Shown: positions 1 through 10,387 of the stretch, piece after piece
Position numbering within the stretch: position 1 is the stretch's first letter
Layout of the letters: every line of letters begins with the position of its first letter
Assembly: GCF_000820305.1 (NCBI RefSeq)
Contig: NZ_CDBH01000060.1
Coordinates: forward strand, 25,883 to 89,882
From: Aeromonas dhakensis
Lineage (GTDB): Bacteria > Pseudomonadota > Gammaproteobacteria > Enterobacterales > Aeromonadaceae
Direction: 5' to 3'
DNA length: 64,000 nt
The notes under the pieces: generated by a model
What the model saw: the letters and a program-made list of their open reading frames with translations, nothing else
Told to the model about the DNA's origin: nothing
Database searches by the model: none
Made by a program: the position numbers and the translations under genes

Positions 1-46
1 AACGCTTCGCCATAAAAGGCAGCATCTCCCTCAGACAGGATACGTC

Positions 47-72
47 AATGCGCTAAATTCCCTTGGCGCATT
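47..72. repeat. Inverted repeat upstream of first gene
   Basis: Arms AATGCGC (47-53) and GCGCATT (66-72) form a 7-bp stem with a 12-nt loop. There is no T-run, so it is not a convincing terminator. It sits about 30 bp before the first gene and may be an operator or the end of an upstream unit. Confidence 0.3.
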
Positions 73-99
73 AAACAAATGAAATAGTTCAGAGGCAAC

Positions 100-399
100 A
101 TGAACAACACAGACGCAGTACCGCCATATGAGACGCAAGAAATAGGCACACCACTGGATTACACATCAGACATGTACCGCGTCTATTTCGAGATTCGTGA
201 TCATGATGGTATGGCCAAGAAAATAATCTCTGGTTTTCTTGGCCCCGCACGGGCTGAAAAAATAGTAACCTTGGCCCATGGCTATGAAATGGAGCTCCCC
301 ATTCAATGCATACCAGAAATAATCCGGCTGCTGGCAACTGAAAACATAGCGATATATCAGGTCGTACGTTATGCAAAAACCAATAACAGCTGGGGCTAG
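100..399 (+). CDS. Hypothetical protein, 99 aa
   Basis: The reading frame starts at ATG 100 with AGAGG about 5 nt upstream and ends at TAG 397-399. The product is a small soluble protein with no signal peptide or membrane segment, and I do not recognise a family. The codons are AT-rich compared with the genes after 2900, which fits an accessory region. It is followed after about 100 bp by a secreted hydrolase on the same strand, but nothing links the two functionally. Confidence 0.6.
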   Translation: MNNTDAVPPYETQEIGTPLDYTSDMYRVYFEIRDHDGMAKKIISGFLGPARAEKIVTLAHGYEMELPIQCIPEIIRLLATENIAIYQVVRYAKTNNSWG

Positions 400-506
400 T
401 ATCATTACCATGATGCCATAGCAACCTGACCCACTTGCATTTTATGGACTCTGCAGGATTGCTGCGTGCAGCATGGTTTCGCCTTGTTCTGATCGCCAAG
501 GGTAAA

Positions 507-1457
507 ATGAGAATGCGAACAATATATTTATTTTTGCTATTTTTGACATGCTCGACAAGCGCCCAAGAGGTCATGACTCGTACAGCCAGCAGGGATGATG
601 GCTCGCCTATCTCCTATTACTTGGTCCAACATACCCATGATACAGATACCTTGCTGTTGATTTTGCAAGGCTCTGATTGCAACAGCGTACTGAATATCGA
701 CTCGATACTCTCCGACTATAAAAATGTTTGGCCAGAAGCTGATATTCTTCTAGTGGAAAAATACGGCATCAATCGTAAATTAAAATACAGTACCGATCCG
801 GCACGCAAGGATTGTCCTGCTCAGTACCTTGAAAAGGACAACCCTGCGCAGCGGGTAGCAGATATCAAGGTTGTGCTCGATATCGTTCGAAAAGATGGGC
901 AATACAAGACATTAATTCTCCTGGGCGGCAGTGAAGGAGCCGTTATCGCCAACCTAGTGACCGCAGATGTTGACTATATCGATGCCACTATCTCCTTTAA
1001 TGGCGGTGGCCGCTGGTTTATCGATGACGTCTCACACAGCATCGCTGCAGAGCATAAAAATATCGAAGCTGCGAGAAAAGATATCGACGGTTTTAAAGGG
1101 TTTGCCGTACATGTTCTTAACAGCAAACCATTTGAACTTGATGTGAGCGGACACGGCTATCATTGGTGGCAGCAGATGCTCTCCATCGATCAGCTTGATA
1201 CCCTTAAAAAAGTAAAGTCTCCTTTGCTGATCATGCAGGGGGGAATGGATACTTCGGTATCACCTCAGAAAACAGATGAAATGATGCAGCGCCTTAAAGA
1301 CCTAGGAAAAAACAATATTGAATATCGGCGTTACGAAGCACTGGATCATGGACTCAAAGACAGTGACGGACAAAGTCAGCGCAAAGAGGTCGTCAGCGAT
1401 ATGAATTTATGGTTACAGTCCAAGCTAGGCGACCCGAAGAAGTTCAATCCCCACTGA
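507..1457 (+). CDS. Secreted alpha/beta-hydrolase (serine esterase/peptidase-like)
   Basis: The product has about 316 residues. An N-terminal signal peptide (MRMRTIYLFLLFLTCSTSA, cleavage near residue 20) indicates export to the periplasm or outside. A nucleophile elbow GGSEGA places the catalytic Ser near residue 142. The acid is probably Asp 248 in GGMDTS and the base His 281 in ALDHGL, the usual alpha/beta-hydrolase order. The frame is open from 435, but 507 is preferred because AAGGG lies just upstream and the signal peptide starts there; ATG 513 is an alternative. The substrate cannot be deduced. The gene is AT-rich and belongs to the left island. Confidence 0.75.
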   Translation: MRMRTIYLFLLFLTCSTSAQEVMTRTASRDDGSPISYYLVQHTHDTDTLLLILQGSDCNSVLNIDSILSDYKNVWPEADILLVEKYGINRKLKYSTDPARKDCPAQYLEKDNPAQRVADIKVVLDIVRKDGQYKTLILLGGSEGAVIANLVTADVDYIDATISFNGGGRWFIDDVSHSIAAEHKNIEAARKDIDGFKGFAVHVLNSKPFELDVSGHGYHWWQQMLSIDQLDTLKKVKSPLLIMQGGMDTSVSPQKTDEMMQRLKDLGKNNIEYRRYEALDHGLKDSDGQSQRKEVVSDMNLWLQSKLGDPKKFNPH

Positions 1458-1588
1458 TTTAGACCTGCTGAAAATGCATTGATGTAAAGCTTTTTATAAC
1501 GACTATCAGGATGAAGTGCAGTCATAAAGTAAACCCCCTCCTTCCAATCATGGTTATGCGAACAACTAATAGAGATATAGGAATGGTA

Positions 1589-2020
1589 ATGGAACAGGAA
1601 AATTTAGTTGAGATAGCGATTGAGTATTTCAAGAAAATAGATGCAGGTGATCCCAGTTATCTTGACCTCTTCTCGGAGAATATTGACTTTTTCTTCCCCA
1701 AGTTTGGTCAGGCTAAAGGAAAGGATGCATTGGTTGAGTTTGGCAATAGAATTGGTAGCTCGCTCACCAGCATCTGGCACGACATAGATGGCTTTAAGAT
1801 AACGACTGCTGGCAACACCGTGATTGTCGAGGGGCAAGAAGGGGGAGTAATGAGTGATGGTACCTCTTGGCCTGACAATAATATCTCCATGGGCCGTTTT
1901 TGTAGTGTATTTGAATTTACAGGCTCGCTGATAAGCCGCATGTATGTGTATGTTGACCCTGACTTTCCGAGTAGAGATGCGACAAGGATTGCTGTGTTGT
2001 CAGGGAAGATAAAATCATAG
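1589..2020 (+). CDS. SnoaL/NTF2-like domain protein
   Basis: About 143 residues. The pattern of an N-terminal helix (ENLVEIAIEYFKKIDAGD), a segment like LDLFSENIDFFFPKFG and later strands ending in YVYVDPDFPS resembles the SnoaL-like/NTF2 cone fold used by small isomerases, hydrolases and binding proteins. The frame is open from 1511, but AGGA at 1579-1582 sits 6 nt before ATG 1589, which is therefore chosen (ATG 1583 is the other option). No catalytic residues can be assigned. It lies in the AT-rich island, about 130 bp after the hydrolase. Confidence 0.6.
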   Translation: MEQENLVEIAIEYFKKIDAGDPSYLDLFSENIDFFFPKFGQAKGKDALVEFGNRIGSSLTSIWHDIDGFKITTAGNTVIVEGQEGGVMSDGTSWPDNNISMGRFCSVFEFTGSLISRMYVYVDPDFPSRDATRIAVLSGKIKS

Positions 2021-2188
2021 CAAAATATTAATAATTTATTCGCAATGTATAATATTTCTACAATCTATTGTATTTTTTAATAAAAATAGACTATAGAGAT
2101 TTTGACATTATAAACCTCACACCTTAATGTGGTGCTAACTTTGTCAGCACATCAATACTCCAGAACTCACGAGAGAAAGTAAATACAA

Positions 2189-2764
2189 ATGCAAGATAGA
2201 ACAGTAGTCATCCAATACTTATTTAATGAGAAATTTAACTCTTGCTCAGCAACAATGTCCGAGGCAACAGGCTATCCTATCTCACAAATAAATAGATGGA
2301 TAAATGGCAGCACAATCCCAAACAAAGAAACTCTCGATTATATCTCAATGTGTATCTACACTCCAGAATTCAAGGTAGTTAACGAATTTTTCGAAATCAA
2401 CTCTACAGAACCAATTAAAACACAGCTCAACAAATTATATTCTGGTCACGAAGAGCGTGCTGGCGTTTATGCTTTTTATGATACAATGGCAAACCTTCTA
2501 TATATAGGGAAAGCATCGAACCTACTGCAGGAAACATATTCTGCGATCATGCGTGAAGACGAAATAACATTCCCTGCAGGCATTAAAAACAAAACTCTCA
2601 AGCGCCACGAACTAGTTAAATATGTATCAGCATACGATGTGGGTACCAACAACCACTGGGACTATCCAAAACACGTAGAATCCCTTGTTCTTCGCATTTC
2701 CAAGCCTCGTCTAAATAAACAAATAGGCATATTGGAGAGGGCATACCCTGAAGAGCCAGAATGA
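2189..2764 (+). CDS. HTH plus degenerate GIY-YIG domain protein
   Basis: 191 residues. Residues 15-50 look like a small helix-turn-helix (GYPISQINRWINGSTIPN). Residues 91-180 carry the GIY-YIG signature: GVY at 92-94, YIG at 105-107, then Glu 164 and Asn 176 in spacing like that of GIY-YIG nucleases. The arginine expected ten residues after the YIG tyrosine (as in UvrC) is Glu 115 here, so nuclease activity is doubtful and the domain may only bind DNA. The gene is AT-rich and stands alone about 170 bp after the previous gene. Such HTH/GIY-YIG fusions could be regulators or phage/defence remnants. Confidence 0.65.
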   Translation: MQDRTVVIQYLFNEKFNSCSATMSEATGYPISQINRWINGSTIPNKETLDYISMCIYTPEFKVVNEFFEINSTEPIKTQLNKLYSGHEERAGVYAFYDTMANLLYIGKASNLLQETYSAIMREDEITFPAGIKNKTLKRHELVKYVSAYDVGTNNHWDYPKHVESLVLRISKPRLNKQIGILERAYPEEPE

Positions 2765-2870
2765 CGAGACCGATACAGTATATGAGATGTCATTTAGCCC
2801 AGTATTAACTGGAGGCTAATATCGGAGATCCACTGACACCAAAATTAATAATTGGAGTTCAATAGAAGAA

Positions 2871-2886
2871 GGGGGCAAACGCCCCC
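2871..2886 (-). terminator. Terminator of the cys operon
   Basis: GGGGGC/GCCCCC stem with an AAAC loop. On the minus strand it is followed by a T-rich stretch (TTCTTCTATT). It lies about 35 bp past the cysC stop. Confidence 0.7.
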
Positions 2887-2919
2887 TCTGACATCAACCC
2901 TCGATATAAGCAATCAACC

Positions 2920-3513
2920 TTAGTCGATCAACCCTCTTTGCCGCAGGGCGGTCAGCAGCTCATCCACCAACACTTCAACCGGTTTACCTGCATTAAGCAG
3001 ATGAATTTCCGGCTGTTCGGGGGCCTCGTAGGCGGAGTCGATACCGGTAAAGTTACGGATCTCCCCCGCTCGCGCCTTTTTATAGAGCCCCTTGGGGTCT
3101 CGCTCTTCACAGACGGCGAGAGGCGCATCCACAAAGACCTCGACAAACTCCCCTTCACCCACGAGATTGCGCACCAGATCCCGCTCGGCACGGAACGGCG
3201 AGATAAAGGCGGTGAGTACGATAAGGCCCGCATCCACCATCAGTTTTGCCACCTCGCCGACCCGGCGGATATTCTCCTGACGGGCGGCGTCATCGAAGCC
3301 GAGATCGCCACAGAGGCCGTGGCGCACGTTGTCCCCATCCAGCAGATAGGTGTGCTTGCCCTCGGCCGCCAACGCCTGCTCCAAGGCTCCCGCCAGGGTA
3401 GATTTACCCGCCCCGGAGAGCCCGGTAAACCAGATCACCAGGGGCTTTTGCCCCTTCTGCTCGGCCCGGCTCTGTTTGTCGACGGCATGGGCATGCCACA
3501 CGATATTGCTCAT
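2920..3513 (-). CDS. cysC: Adenylylsulfate kinase
   Basis: 197 residues, the normal CysC length. It phosphorylates adenosine 5'-phosphosulfate (APS) with ATP to give PAPS in assimilatory sulfate reduction. The Walker A motif GLSGAGKST lies near residue 35. Family features [24 protein letters not shown] and [11 protein letters not shown], and the C-terminal NFTGIDS, are all present. AAGGAG precedes ATG 3513. It is the last gene of the cys operon, about 140 bp after the SLC13 permease, and is followed by an intrinsic terminator. Confidence 0.97.
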   Translation of the reverse strand: MSNIVWHAHAVDKQSRAEQKGQKPLVIWFTGLSGAGKSTLAGALEQALAAEGKHTYLLDGDNVRHGLCGDLGFDDAARQENIRRVGEVAKLMVDAGLIVLTAFISPFRAERDLVRNLVGEGEFVEVFVDAPLAVCEERDPKGLYKKARAGEIRNFTGIDSAYEAPEQPEIHLLNAGKPVEVLVDELLTALRQRGLID

Positions 3514-3652
3514 CTAAAACTCCTTGCTTGGCGCGCGCGCCTCAATGCTGAAACGGTCTGGCTCCCTGGAGCTCAGCCTCTGGCCACTCGCCACTGACGG
3601 GGGCCATGGTCGTCGTGTATTCCTATTCCCTGCAAGGCCCAGTTGCGCCACC

Positions 3653-5377
3653 TTAAAACGGAAACAGCAGGGGCACCATGACAATCACCCCGAGGCTGTA
3701 GGCCAGGGAGACCGGCAGGGCCAGCTTGAGGTAGTCCGGCATCTTGTAATTGCCCGCCGCATAGACCATCAGGTTGGTCTGGTAGCCGTAGGGCAGGATA
3801 AAGCTGGAGCTCGCCCCGAACAGCACCGCCAGAATGAACGGCATGGTGGAGACATCCATGCTGAGCGCCAGCTGGTAACCCATGGGGAAGGCCAGCGCGG
3901 CGGCGGCGTTGTTGCTCATCAGCTCGGTCAGCACCAGGGTAAACAGGTAGATACCGATAAAGGCGATGATGGGGCTGGCGCCGTTGAACTCCCCCATCAG
4001 CCAGTCGGCGATAAGTTTTGCCAGCCCGCTTTTTTCCAGCTGATCGGCGATGGCCAGCGCCCCGCCCACCACCAGCCAGATATCCAGCGGAAAGCGGCGG
4101 CGGATCTCGTCCAGGGTCAGGATGCGGGAGAACAGCAGCACCACCAGCATCACCAACAGCCCCTTGAACAGCGGCACCAGGTCGAGCACCGACAGGGTCA
4201 GCACCCCGAGAAAGCCCAGCACCACGGCGGCGCTGCGCGTGGCATCGAGCCGGGTGGAGGCCTCCAGCCCGCTCACTACCACGAACTCGCGGGAGAGGGA
4301 CTTGTTGCCCGCAAACTTGGGGCCGGGGGCCAGCAGCAGAGTATCCCCTGCGTGCAGCTCAATCTGGCCGAGGCCGCCGGTGAGCTGGGTCTCGCCCCGG
4401 CGCACCGCCAGCACCACCGCATCGAAGTGGGTGCGAAACTCCGCATCCTTGATGGTCTGACCCACCAGGCGCGAGCTATGGCTGACGATCACCTCCACCA
4501 GGTGCTGGCCGTTGAGGCGGTGCTGGCCGTAGAGATCCAGCCCCTTGAGCTCCTGCAGCACGCCGACGCTCTCCACGTCACCGCAAAACAGCAGCATGTC
4601 CCCCTCGTGCAGCTCGTGTTCCGGCTGCACCGGGCAGATCACCTGATTGCCCCGGATGATCTCGGCAAGATAGAGGCTTTTCAGGCTGCGCAGGCCGTTC
4701 TCCTTGACGCTGCGCCCGGCCATGGGGGAGCCGGGGCCCACCTTGGCCTCGAGAAAATAGCCAGATTCGCGGCTCATCTCGGTATCCTGCTCCGGCAGGT
4801 GGCGGGCAAACAGCAGCACGGCGATGAGGCCGGTCAGCAGGGTCCCCGCCCCCACCATAAAGAAGTCGAACATGCCGAGCGGCTTGGCCCCCATCTTGAT
4901 GAGGAAGCTGTTGACGATGAGGTTGGTGGAGGTGCCGATCAGGGTCAGCACGCCGCCAAAGGTCGCCGCGAAGCACATGGGCAACAGCAGCCGGGAGGGT
5001 GCATGGTTGGGGTTGCGTTTGACCGCCCCCAGCATGGAGGCCACCACGGCGGTATTGTTGACGAAGGCCGACAGGAAGGCGGTGGAGAACCACACCTTCA
5101 CCAGCACCTTGTTGAAGGAGCCGGTGCCCACCAGGTTGGCGAACCAGCTCATGACCCGGGTCTTTTCCACCGCGAGCGACACCAGCAGCAACAGCACCAG
5201 GGTCAGCAGGGCGCTGTTGGTGTAGCCCGCCACCACGGCGTTGATGTCCGCCAGGCCGCTCAGGTAGGTGATGAGCACGGCGCCCGAGAAGAGCAGCGCC
5301 GGCCGGAGTTTGCCCTGGATCAGCAGGGCGACGAGGGCAGCCAGCAGACCCAGCACCAGGGATTGTTGCCAGGTCAT
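3653..5377 (-). CDS. SLC13-family permease with RCK-C domains, likely sulfate uptake
   Basis: 574 residues, a member of the divalent anion:sodium symporter (DASS/SLC13) group. There are several hydrophobic segments at each end, the loop GTSTNLIVNSFL near residue 155 and a matching loop near the C-terminus (YGYQTNLMVYAAG). A soluble middle part (about 205-370) has two TrkA-C/RCK-C-like domains (VICPVQPEHELHEGDMLLF and QIELHAGDTLLL). Its place between cysN and cysC, 4 bp after the cysN stop, suggests it imports sulfate for the pathway. The assignment as sulfate transporter comes from context and was not read from specific residues. Confidence 0.88.
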   Translation of the reverse strand: MTWQQSLVLGLLAALVALLIQGKLRPALLFSGAVLITYLSGLADINAVVAGYTNSALLTLVLLLLVSLAVEKTRVMSWFANLVGTGSFNKVLVKVWFSTAFLSAFVNNTAVVASMLGAVKRNPNHAPSRLLLPMCFAATFGGVLTLIGTSTNLIVNSFLIKMGAKPLGMFDFFMVGAGTLLTGLIAVLLFARHLPEQDTEMSRESGYFLEAKVGPGSPMAGRSVKENGLRSLKSLYLAEIIRGNQVICPVQPEHELHEGDMLLFCGDVESVGVLQELKGLDLYGQHRLNGQHLVEVIVSHSSRLVGQTIKDAEFRTHFDAVVLAVRRGETQLTGGLGQIELHAGDTLLLAPGPKFAGNKSLSREFVVVSGLEASTRLDATRSAAVVLGFLGVLTLSVLDLVPLFKGLLVMLVVLLFSRILTLDEIRRRFPLDIWLVVGGALAIADQLEKSGLAKLIADWLMGEFNGASPIIAFIGIYLFTLVLTELMSNNAAAALAFPMGYQLALSMDVSTMPFILAVLFGASSSFILPYGYQTNLMVYAAGNYKMPDYLKLALPVSLAYSLGVIVMVPLLFPF

Positions 5378-5381
5378 GGGC

Positions 5382-6824
5382 TTACTCCTTGCCGGAATCG
5401 TTGCTGATGGTCAGCGCCTGCCAGTGGGGGAAGTGCTTGCGCACCAGAGCGTTGAGCTCGACTTCGAACTCGCTGTACTGCCCTTCTCTGCCTGCAAGAG
5501 TCACAACCTTGGCCGCCAGCCCTTCCACTATCATGCCGGCACCGACGGTGACGTTGGTCAGCCGGTCGATCAGGATGAAGCTGCCGGTATCGCGGATCTC
5601 CTGATAGGGGTCGAACGCCACCGGGTCGGTCAGGCTGAATTCGCACAGGCCGATCTCGTTGAGCTTGAGCTCGGAGGCCGGCAGTTCGTCCAGCTTGTTG
5701 ATCTCGATGCGGTGGCGGATGGCCTCCACCTGGCCGCGACTCTTCTTGGTGGCCAGCTTGACGTCATAGACCCGGCCCGGTTGCAGGGACTCCTCCCCCA
5801 TCCAGACGATGTGAGCCAGCACGTTCTGGGTCACCTGGGGCTTTTTCGCCGCATCCACCAGCAGGTCGCCCCGGCTGATGTCGATCTCGTCCGCGAAGGT
5901 GACCGTGATGGCCTGACCCGGCAGAGCGTACTCCAGATCCCCGTCGAAGGTGACGATGCGAGTCACCGTGCTCTCTTTGCCGGACGGCAGCACAGCAAGC
6001 CGGTCGCCCACCCGCAGGATGCCGGAGGCCAAAGTGCCTGCGAAGCCGCGAAAATCGAGGTTGGGGCGGTTCACGTACTGCACCGGCAGGCGCACCGGGT
6101 GACGCTCCAGCTCGCGCTCCACTTCCGCGCTCTCCAGCAGGGAGAGCAGGGTCTCGCCTTCGTACCAGGCCAGCTTGTCGCTGGGGTTGACCACGTTGTC
6201 ACCGTCCAGCGCAGAGACCGGCACGATATGGATGGTGTCGACGCTGAGCTTCTTGGCGAATTCGCGGTAATCGGCACTGATGCGCTCGAACACCTCCTGG
6301 CTAAACTCCACCAGGTCCATCTTGTTCACTGCCACCACGAACTGCTTGATGCCGAGCAGGCTCGCGATAAAGCTGTGGCGACGGGTCTGATCCAGCACTC
6401 CCTTGCGGGCGTCGATCAATATGATGGCCAGATCGCAGGTGGAGGCGCCGGTGGCCATGTTGCGGGTGTACTGCTCGTGGCCCGGGGTGTCCGAGATGAT
6501 AAATTTGCGCTTGGCGGTGGAGAAATAGCGGTAGGCCACGTCGATGGTGATGCCCTGCTCGCGCTCCGCCTGCAGGCCGTCTACCAGCAGCGCCAGATCC
6601 AGCTTCTCGCCGGTGGTGCCAAGCTTCTGGCTGTCGGACTCCAGCGCTTTGAGCTGATCTTCATAGATCTGCTGGGAGTCGTGCAGCAGGCGGCCGATGA
6701 GGGTGCTCTTGCCGTCGTCAACGCTGCCGCAGGTGAGAAAGCGCAGCAGGCTCTTGTGTTGCTGGGCGTGCAGGTAGGCTTCAATGCCCTGTTCGCTGAT
6801 GGCGGTCTGAATGTGGTTGTTCAT
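5382..6824 (-). CDS. cysN: Sulfate adenylyltransferase subunit 1 (GTPase)
   Basis: 480 residues. CysN is the EF-Tu-like GTPase that couples GTP hydrolysis to APS formation by CysD. G1 motif GSVDDGKST lies near residue 35, [12 protein letters not shown] is G3 and NKMDLV is G4. The C-terminal part has the beta-barrel domains expected of the elongation-factor family. There is no fused CysC domain; APS kinase is encoded separately two genes downstream. The gene follows cysD by 24 bp with its own Shine-Dalgarno. Confidence 0.96.
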   Translation of the reverse strand: MNNHIQTAISEQGIEAYLHAQQHKSLLRFLTCGSVDDGKSTLIGRLLHDSQQIYEDQLKALESDSQKLGTTGEKLDLALLVDGLQAEREQGITIDVAYRYFSTAKRKFIISDTPGHEQYTRNMATGASTCDLAIILIDARKGVLDQTRRHSFIASLLGIKQFVVAVNKMDLVEFSQEVFERISADYREFAKKLSVDTIHIVPVSALDGDNVVNPSDKLAWYEGETLLSLLESAEVERELERHPVRLPVQYVNRPNLDFRGFAGTLASGILRVGDRLAVLPSGKESTVTRIVTFDGDLEYALPGQAITVTFADEIDISRGDLLVDAAKKPQVTQNVLAHIVWMGEESLQPGRVYDVKLATKKSRGQVEAIRHRIEINKLDELPASELKLNEIGLCEFSLTDPVAFDPYQEIRDTGSFILIDRLTNVTVGAGMIVEGLAAKVVTLAGREGQYSEFEVELNALVRKHFPHWQALTISNDSGKE

Positions 6825-6848
6825 GTTGCGATTCCTTAGAACATTTTT

Positions 6849-7757
6849 TTAGAAATAGCCCTGACGCTTCTTCTGCTCCATGGAGCCGGCCTGATCGTGG
6901 TCGATGAGCCGCCCTTGCCGCTCGCTCGAGGTGGTGATCAGCATCTCTTCGATGATCTCCGGCAAGGTGGTGGCATTGGATTCGATGGCCCCGGTCAGCG
7001 GGTAGCAACCGAGGGTGCGAAAACGCACCAGCTCCTGCTTCACTTCATCTTCCGGGCCGATGGGCATGCGCTCGTCATCCACCATGATCTTGATGCCATT
7101 GCGCTCCACCACAGGGCGATGGGCCGCAAAGTAGAGCGGCACTATGTCGATGTTCTCGAGATAGATGTATTGCCAGATATCGAGCTCGGTCCAGTTGGAG
7201 AGCGGGAAGACCCGGATGCTCTCCCCCTTGTTGACCTGGCTGTTATAGACGCGCCACAGCTCGGGGCGCTGGTTCTTCGGATCCCAGCGGTGGGACTTGT
7301 CACGGAAGGAGTAGACCCGCTCCTTGGCACGAGACTTCTCCTCGTCGCGGCGGGCCCCACCGAAGGCGGCGTCGAAGCCGTATTTGTTGAGCGCCTGCTT
7401 GAGCCCCTCGGTCTTCATGATGTCGGTGTGCTTGCCGCTGCCGTGCACGAAGGGGTTGATGCCCATGGCGAGGCCGTCCGGGTTCTTGTGAACGATCAGA
7501 TCCAGCCCGTACTTTTTGGCGGTCTCGTCACGGAACTTGATCATCTCCTTGAACTTCCAGTCGGTGTCGACGTGCAGCAAGGGGAAGGGGATCTTGCCCG
7601 GATAGAAGGCCTTGCGGGCCAGGTGCAACATGACGGAGGAGTCCTTGCCGATGGAGTACATCATCACCGGGTTTTCAAATTCGGCAGCCACCTCGCGGAT
7701 GATGTGGATGCTCTCGGCTTCCAGCTGCTGCAGATGGGTCAATCTTTCACGGTCCAT
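6849..7757 (-). CDS. cysD: Sulfate adenylyltransferase subunit 2
   Basis: 302 residues, the standard CysD length. It is the ATP-pyrophosphatase-type catalytic subunit that adenylates sulfate. The PP-loop is [10 protein letters not shown] near residue 36, and the family blocks [25 protein letters not shown] and [11 protein letters not shown] are intact. The C-terminus RQGYF is typical. GAGGA lies about 7 nt before ATG 7757. It works as a complex with CysN encoded immediately downstream. Confidence 0.97.
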   Translation of the reverse strand: MDRERLTHLQQLEAESIHIIREVAAEFENPVMMYSIGKDSSVMLHLARKAFYPGKIPFPLLHVDTDWKFKEMIKFRDETAKKYGLDLIVHKNPDGLAMGINPFVHGSGKHTDIMKTEGLKQALNKYGFDAAFGGARRDEEKSRAKERVYSFRDKSHRWDPKNQRPELWRVYNSQVNKGESIRVFPLSNWTELDIWQYIYLENIDIVPLYFAAHRPVVERNGIKIMVDDERMPIGPEDEVKQELVRFRTLGCYPLTGAIESNATTLPEIIEEMLITTSSERQGRLIDHDQAGSMEQKKRQGYF

Positions 7758-7860
7758 GTCTGGGTCCTCGGTTCATTGCTGACGCGCCTGGTCGGTACGC
7801 AGTCTTGGTTCAGGTCGGTGCCGCCTTGGCAACACCGTCAAATCGATTCGGGTCTCGGCC

Positions 7861-9279
7861 TCAGGCCAGGCTCACCAGCTTGAGCTCGTGGCCGCTGTCG
7901 GCCCCCTGCGCCGTCTCGCCAAACCAGGCGAGTTGCTGGCGCAGGGCAACCACCTCGCCGATGACGATAAGGGACGGGCTCACCGCCTGGGCGGCCAGTT
8001 CGGCCAGCTCAGCCAAGGTGCCGGTCAGCACGCGCTGCCGCGCCGTGGTGCCGCGCTCTATGATGGCGATGGGGGTGGCGGCACTTCGGCCATGGTTCAC
8101 CAGCTGCTGCTGGATATGCTCGGAGCGCATCAGCCCCATGTAGATCACCAGGGTCTGGCTGGTAGCGGCGAGCTGCTGCCAGTCGGGCTCCTTGCCCTCC
8201 TTCTGACAGTGGCCCGTGATAAAAACGGCGCTCTGGGCATGGTCGCGGTGAGTGAGCGGAATGCCCGCATAGGCGGTGGCACCGGCGGCGGCCGTGATGC
8301 CGGGCACCACCGAGAAGGGGATGCCCTCCTCTGCCAGCACTTCCAGCTCCTCGCCACCACGACCGAACATGAAGGGGTCGCCCCCCTTGAGCCGCACCAC
8401 CCGGTTGCCCGCCCTGGCGTATTCCACCAACAGGCGATTGGTCTCCTCCTGGGGCACGCTGTGAGCGCCCGCCTTCTTGCCGACCGACACCAGGGTGGCA
8501 TCGCGGCGCACCAGGTCCAGGATCTCGGCGGAGACCAGCTGGTCATAGAGCACCACCTCGGCCTGTTGGATCTGTTGCAGCGCCTTGAGGGTCAGCAGGC
8601 CAGGATCCCCTGGGCCCGCCCCCACCAGCACCACCTCGCCCACCTCGGTCTGGGCTTTGTCGAGCCCCTCGTTCAGCCACTGCTCGGCCCCCTGCCAATC
8701 GGCTTTCTCAATCAAACCGGCCAGGGTGTTGGAGGCAAACGCCCGCTCCCAGAAGCGGCGACGGTCGGAAATGGAGGAGAGCACCCGCTTGGCCCGGTCG
8801 CGTACCCGACCGGAGAGTTCGGCCAGGCCGCCGAGGTGGCGCGGCAGCAGGCTCTCCAGCCGCTCGCGCAGCAGGCGCACCAGCACAGGCGCCTTGCCGC
8901 CGCTGGAGACCGCCACCATGATGGGGCTGCGATCGATGATGGAGGGGAAGATAAAGCTGGAGCGCTTGGGGTCGTCCACCACATTGACGAACAGGCCGAG
9001 CTGGTTGGCGCTCTGATAGACCAGGGCGTTCACCTCGAGGTCGTCGGTAGCGGCCACTACCAGGATCTGGCCGGCCAGGTGGGCCGGGGTGAAGCGCTCC
9101 GCCAGATGGGTGAAGCGACCGGCAAATTCATGGAAGTCGGGTTCCAGCTCGGGGGAGACCAGGGTCAGCCTGGCACCGGCCGCCAGCAGCAGGCGCGCCT
9201 TGCGCAGGGCCACTTCGCCCCCCCCCACCAGCAGCACAGGGCGACCGTCCAATTTGGCAAACATCGGCAAATAATCCAT
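7861..9279 (-). CDS. cysG: Siroheme synthase (multifunctional CysG)
   Basis: 472 residues, close to the trifunctional enterobacterial CysG. The N-terminal half has a Rossmann motif ([13 protein letters not shown]) for precorrin-2 dehydrogenase/ferrochelatase. The C-terminal half starts at [15 protein letters not shown] near residue 217 and is the uroporphyrinogen-III methyltransferase, with [18 protein letters not shown]. It supplies siroheme for sulfite (and nitrite) reductase, which explains its place as first gene of the sulfate-activation operon. A candidate promoter lies just upstream at 9317-9344. Confidence 0.96.
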   Translation of the reverse strand: MDYLPMFAKLDGRPVLLVGGGEVALRKARLLLAAGARLTLVSPELEPDFHEFAGRFTHLAERFTPAHLAGQILVVAATDDLEVNALVYQSANQLGLFVNVVDDPKRSSFIFPSIIDRSPIMVAVSSGGKAPVLVRLLRERLESLLPRHLGGLAELSGRVRDRAKRVLSSISDRRRFWERAFASNTLAGLIEKADWQGAEQWLNEGLDKAQTEVGEVVLVGAGPGDPGLLTLKALQQIQQAEVVLYDQLVSAEILDLVRRDATLVSVGKKAGAHSVPQEETNRLLVEYARAGNRVVRLKGGDPFMFGRGGEELEVLAEEGIPFSVVPGITAAAGATAYAGIPLTHRDHAQSAVFITGHCQKEGKEPDWQQLAATSQTLVIYMGLMRSEHIQQQLVNHGRSAATPIAIIERGTTARQRVLTGTLAELAELAAQAVSPSLIVIGEVVALRQQLAWFGETAQGADSGHELKLVSLA

Positions 9280-9316
9280 TTCGGCCCATCCCTCGGAACA
9301 CGACTAATATGGGGCG

Positions 9317-9344
9317 ACTATAGGCAGGGCTGCTTATCCCTCAA
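9317..9344 (-). promoter_or_regulatory. Candidate promoter of cysG-D-N-SLC13-cysC
   Basis: On the minus strand TTGAGG (9344-9339) and TATAGT (9322-9317) are separated by 16 bp, about 40 bp before cysG. Upstream is an A/T-rich stretch (9340-9385) that could hold the binding site of the LysR-type activator CysB. The CysB role is inferred from the pathway. Confidence 0.55.
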
Positions 9345-9463
9345 AATAATAAAAAATGCTTTTTAATGCGTTTTAGTAATTAACAAAGCCGTGTGATGAC
9401 AAAGGCGCTTGTGGTGCCGCACACAAGGCCATAGGCTAGTGAAAGTGTTTCATAAGGAGCTAA

Positions 9464-10387
9464 ATGATGAATGAGTCATTGATTGTGCTGGGGATCTTCG
9501 TGTTTCTGGTACTTCTCACCCTGAGTGCCGGCATCAAGATAGTGCCGCAGGGCTACAACTGGACCGTGGAGCGCTTCGGCCGCTACACCCGCACCCTCTC
9601 CCCCGGCCTCAACCTGCTGATCCCCTACATAGATCGCATCGGCCACAAGATCATCATGATGGAGCAGGTGCTGGACATCCCGGCGCAAGAGGTGATCTCC
9701 CGCGACAACGCCAACGTCACCATAGACGCCATCAGCTTCGTGCAGGTGGTAGATGCCCGCAAGGCGGGCTACGAGGTCAACGATCTCACCAGCGCCATCC
9801 GCAACCTGACCATGACCAACATGCGGACCGTGCTGGGCGCCATGGAGCTGGACGAGATGCTCTCCCAGCGCGACACCATCAACGAGAAGCTGCTGCGCAC
9901 CATGGATGCGGCCACCGCCCCCTGGGGCATCAAGGTGACCCGGATCGAGATCAAGGATGTACGTCCGCCGCTGGCGCTGGTCGAAGCCATGAACGCCCAG
10001 ATGAAGGCCGAGCGCCAGAAACGGGCCGAGGTACTGGAGGCCGAAGGGGTGCGCCAGTCCAAGATCCTGAAAGCGGAAGGGGAGAAGCAGTCCCAGATCC
10101 TCAAAGCCGAGGGCGAGCGTCAGGCCGCCTTCCTCGCCGCCGAAGCGCGGGAGCGGGCCGCCGAAGCGGAAGCCAAGGCGACCCACATGGTGTCAAAAGC
10201 CATCGCCGAAGGGGATCTGCAGGCCATCAACTACTTCGTGGCCCAGAAATACACAGAGGCGCTGGCCCGCATCGGTGAAGGCCCCAACAGCAAGGTGGTG
10301 ATGATGCCGCTGGAGGCGGGCAGCCTGATCGGCGCCGTCGCCGGCATGGCCGAGCTGTTCAAGGATGGCAAGGGCGGCAAGTCATGA
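9464..10387 (+). CDS. qmcA: SPFH/stomatin-family membrane protein
   Basis: 307 residues (E. coli QmcA is about 305). One N-terminal membrane helix ([19 protein letters not shown]) is followed by a prohibitin/stomatin (SPFH) domain, about 25-180. A long charged helix then carries repeats of the type [11 protein letters not shown] and [14 protein letters not shown]. These proteins form membrane scaffolds and accompany quality-control proteases such as FtsH. Two adjacent ATGs exist; AAGGAG spacing suits 9467 slightly better than 9464. It overlaps nfeD by 4 bp (ATGA), the classic stomatin/NfeD pairing. Confidence 0.92.
   Translation: MMNESLIVLGIFVFLVLLTLSAGIKIVPQGYNWTVERFGRYTRTLSPGLNLLIPYIDRIGHKIIMMEQVLDIPAQEVISRDNANVTIDAISFVQVVDARKAGYEVNDLTSAIRNLTMTNMRTVLGAMELDEMLSQRDTINEKLLRTMDAATAPWGIKVTRIEIKDVRPPLALVEAMNAQMKAERQKRAEVLEAEGVRQSKILKAEGEKQSQILKAEGERQAAFLAAEARERAAEAEAKATHMVSKAIAEGDLQAINYFVAQKYTEALARIGEGPNSKVVMMPLEAGSLIGAVAGMAELFKDGKGGKS

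Noticed and set aside
3524..5407. Long plus-strand frame opposite the SLC13 gene
   Set aside because: Composition is Gln/His/Gly-rich and lies antisense to a clear permease gene; typical shadow frame in GC-rich DNA.
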